Source of the DNA: Bagarius yarrelli
Lineage: Eukaryota; Chordata; Actinopteri; Siluriformes; Sisoridae
Direction: 5' to 3'
Assembly: GCA_005784505.1 (NCBI GenBank)
Contig: VCAZ01000155.1
Location: 301,947-365,946 of the forward strand
Length of the DNA stretch: 64,000 bases
The notes beneath the pieces are model-generated. The model was not told the DNA's origin. It saw only the letters and a list, made by a program, of their open reading frames with translations, and ran no database searches. Every line of letters starts with the position of its first letter. The stretch's first letter is position 1. The translations under genes and the position numbers were made by a program. Positions 60,840 through 64,000 of this stretch are shown here, one piece after another.

Positions 60840-60960
60840 AGGTACCTGTGCCAGTCCCAGCAACAGCTCTTCTTGTTTGTGTTTAACTTGGAGTTCTTTT
60901 ATTGCATATATTGTATTTTTTATTCTGTTGCTGTTTCTAAAAAATAAACCACTGTTGGTA
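60840..60960 (+). other. stk4 3' UTR and poly(A) signal
   Basis: AATAAA at 60943-60948 is followed by a T/G-rich element (GGTACTTGATTGGTGTTACT), only about 165 bp after the family stop position, a credible cleavage site. Confidence 0.65.
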
Positions 60961-63640
60961 CTTGATTGGTGTTACTGTTTGCTCAAAAACAGGGAACAAT
61001 ATTTTGTCATACACTGTTTAACTTACTGCACTTTTTTAAAGACTTGTGTTAGTTTCGCATGTGCGTTGTGTTTGTTGTTGTTTTTTCTCTAAAAAGCTTA
61101 AATAGCTTGGCAAGCTAATAATTAGGTTAATTATTCTTGTTTATAGTATTGTTAGAAAGCAGGCAACTATTAAAAATCTTTATAGAGCATTTTTTAAATT
61201 TTAGCCTAATTAAAACAATTATGTTCCCTACAGTTTCTAGCTAGTAAGAAGATGGTACAGGTTTAAGCATATTTAAAAAAAAAATACAAACATACAATCT
61301 TTCACATTTGTTGTACTGGCTAATAATGTTAGTTTAATATAGACATACCCAAGATTGATTGTGAACTAGCACTGTAAATCTAAATCTAATTGGTAAAAAT
61401 TAGCTAAATAGAACCATACTACAGTAGTAATAGATTTAAAATAAACAGGCCTGAAATTAATATAAAAAAACCCACAATGGTCACATTGAGTAGCAGTTCA
61501 TTTTCAGTGTCTAGTCACAGAGGCATAAAGAGAAGGTTGTTTTCACTGTGCAGAGATTTATGATTCTGTGCAGCGATGTTCTAGTTCTACATGAACTAGT
61601 TGTAATTGGCCACAAATACTAGTTGTGCTGCTGTATGAAGATGATTATAGAAGTTCCATGTTGATGATGATGATGGTTTTTTTTTTAACAGCTGGTCATT
61701 AAGAAAATAACTTAAGAATAATAATACTATTTTTAAAAAAATTCCCACAACTTATTTAAGTGTGATCTTTGCAGTGCATACTATAAATATCAACTTTCTG
61801 GGCATCAGTGAAAACCTTGCACACCCTATCGTATTTGTTTCAAGTCCATTAGAATAAGTTTTTTTTTTTTTTATACAGTGGTGTTCTGATTCACAAAACA
61901 AGTGCTTGCTGATCTTTTACTAAAATGATTCATCTTAGATCATTCATGTATGAAGCTAACGTGAATATAGTTTTTTAAAAGTGTATTTTACAAAGCTTAA
62001 GTGGGCCTGATATGTTTGTAGCTGGGGTATATGCTTGTCGTTTTAAAATAGACTCAGGTTTATTTGACTCAGGGTACATTTATAATACGGCTATTGACAG
62101 CTACTGTGAATAATTTTATTTTACATATATAACCCACAAATCAGTTTTACCAACTAATTTAGGTTTTGGAAGCTCTGCTAAAAAGCCTTTCTTAATGGAG
62201 TTTGTTACACTCTGTAATTATATGACTGAACAATAGTTTTTATTAAATCTTTACTATAGTAATGAATTCTTCTTTTTTTAAGCAAAATGTGAATATAGAA
62301 CAGATGTCAGTACACCTCATCTGTCCCAACACTGGTCTTGAACAAGGATTCTGTCTGTGCCTTAAATTATGCTAATCTTTTTTCAAGTGTTAAAAAGTTG
62401 GAATAACGTGAATAATAAACTGGATTTATTTTAATCATAATGGTTTGTGTAATTTAATCTTTGAGTATAGATTCCTTTAATTTTTGGATAAAATTGTTGT
62501 TTGTTTTAAAGTTACAGACATTAATGCCAGAACCTTTAATTTTCCAGAAGAACATTTCCCGTTCAGTTAGCTTTCTTCCCGTTGCCATCTCCTCTCCAGA
62601 AAATAAAGCACATGGGCATGGTCTGAATGATCTACAACCGTGCAGTGTGTGCTCTGGCACCTTTCAGCTTAGTTTAGTTAGCCTTGGGTACCCATTCCTG
62701 GTTGTCCTTCCATGGACAAATTCTGATAGATATTAATACCAGGAGCACCCCCTTCCATTTTAAAGGAATCTGATTCAGTTGTCTAGCATTTAAAAATGCT
62801 TTCCTTAAAGTGCCCCTTATTCTGATAATATAAGGCACATAAAGGGAAGTCTTTTGGAATACTTGCATCAATTATTTAGTTGAAAGGAATTTGCTAGCAT
62901 CCGTGTACTTGCCTTTATAAAACTGTCTGTCCAGTAAGATCTAGTCCTTACCTGTTGTTTTAAATGTTTTATATGCACATTAACTCTGGTACATTTGCAA
63001 ACAGAACATCAGACATAAGAATTTATTCAAGAATTTATTCAACAACCTCTAATTTTCACTTTTAATAAAAAAATTTATCAATAGAGCCCCAACCCACTAC
63101 AATCCACTATGAAGCCTAGCCTTTCAAGGAAAGCCCATCTGCAGGCTGGGTAAGAACTCTAGACAAAAGAAATGCGCTAGCGTTTGATATTTCCCAGGAT
63201 CAAAGCTTGTATTACCATTAATGTGCTTCAGAATAAACTTACTGTAACTTGAGCTGTAAGATGTGTTGGAGGGATGTATTAGGTGGGATATCTGCAATAC
63301 AACACCCAAGCCATAGAGCATCTGCCTGTGCTGATATTAATCGCAGTTGCAATGCATAAGAAAGTAAAGTAAAACTCTGAATCAGTCATCTGCAGAAATT
63401 CTTTGATATCACAAATGTTGTATCACAATGTTAGCTTTACTAAAACTAATCCATTTATTGTTGAGGTGATAAAGACAAAACTGAATGTGCATGTAAATTA
63501 TTATTGTTGTCTGCAGTAGACTGCAAGTGCTGGGGCTGTGAAATGCTGGAGCTGTTATTGAGATTATTATTGGATAGCTTAAAGTCTGCTCTACTACAGA
63601 ACTTCTACCCATCCACTGGTGCATTATTTTGCAGTGCTTT
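60961..63640. other. downstream DNA, no gene seen
   Basis: AT-rich intergenic sequence. Possible alternative stk4 poly(A) signals exist (for example AATAAA near 62415). The part 62560-63350 is slightly less AT-rich, but its open frames show no conserved motifs. Confidence 0.5.
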
Positions 63641-64000
63641 ATATTGCAGATCTTCTCCTTCCGGCTGTTCCCTTTTAGGGGTCGCCACAGCAAATCATCT
63701 GTCTCCACCTAACCCTATTCTCTGCATCCTCTTTACTCACACCCACTAACTTCATGTCCTCGTTTATTGCATCCAAATACCTCCTCTTTGGTCTTCCTCT
63801 TTGCCTTCTGCCTGGTAGCTTCATTTCTAACATCCTCCTACCAATATATTCGCTATCCCTCCTCTGTACATGTCCAAACCACCTTAACCTGGCTTCCCTG
63901 ACTTTTTCCCAAAACCTCTAACAGGAGCCGTCCCCCTGATAAACTCGTTCCTAATCTTGTCCAACCTCGTCACTCCTAAAGAAAACCTTAACATCTTCAG
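63641..64000 (-). mobile_element. LINE ORF C-terminal end, runs off the window
   Basis: On the - strand, ending at stop 63675-63677, the frame reads LRWFGHVQRRDSEYIGRR, then GRRQRGRPKRRYLDAINE, and ends VRWRQMICCGDP. Upstream, text resembling MLRFSLGVTRLDKIRNEF is in another frame, so there is a 1-base shift near 63905. This is the C-terminal tail of a repeated fish LINE; the clade is not assigned. Confidence 0.82.

Overview
This is teleost nuclear DNA. It is AT-rich and intron-rich, and it is crowded with fish-type transposable elements: several Tc1-like transposon families, L2/Rex1-like LINEs, tRNA-derived SINEs and hAT-type non-autonomous elements. The repeat spectrum would suit an ostariophysan such as a catfish or characin, but that is inference. 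Three protein-coding genes, all on the + strand, could be assembled exon by exon with consistent splice phases.

Layout. (1) 499-14331: the last nine coding exons of a contactin of the CNTN3/CNTN4 group (four fibronectin type III domains plus a GPI-anchor tail); its 5' part lies left of the window. (2) 14332-25133: 3' flank and intergenic DNA with an L2-type LINE (16141-18009), a SINE, a 78-bp tandem repeat and a decayed + strand LINE. (3) 25134-30107: a complete eight-exon rheb-type gene (184 residues, CCVM prenylation box), with a 3' UTR ending near 31.8 kb. (4) 31.8-35.6 kb: intergenic, with one unassigned exon-like open segment at 33418-33560. (5) 35676-60839: stk4 (MST1 Hippo kinase), eleven coding exons, with a 10-kb first intron full of repeats. 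(6) 60.9-64 kb: downstream DNA, ending in the C-terminal end of a LINE ORF on the - strand.

The genes do not form an operon or a single pathway. The contactin is a neuronal cell-surface adhesion protein, Rheb is the small GTPase that activates mTORC1, and MST1 is the upstream Hippo kinase. Their close linkage on one strand is notable because the human counterparts sit on three chromosomes.

The most important observations are these. A 2-bp insertion in the last stk4 exon breaks the conserved C-terminal SARAH domain; without it the protein would be 488 residues, against 487 in human MST1. The last contactin intron appears to use a GC-AG splice pair. Two hAT-type elements in stk4 introns have recognisable 8-bp target-site duplications. 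A 135-146-bp tandem array carries a CRE-like palindrome in its units. I found no convincing evidence of a wholly new biological system. All similarity statements rest on recalled family features, not on database searches.
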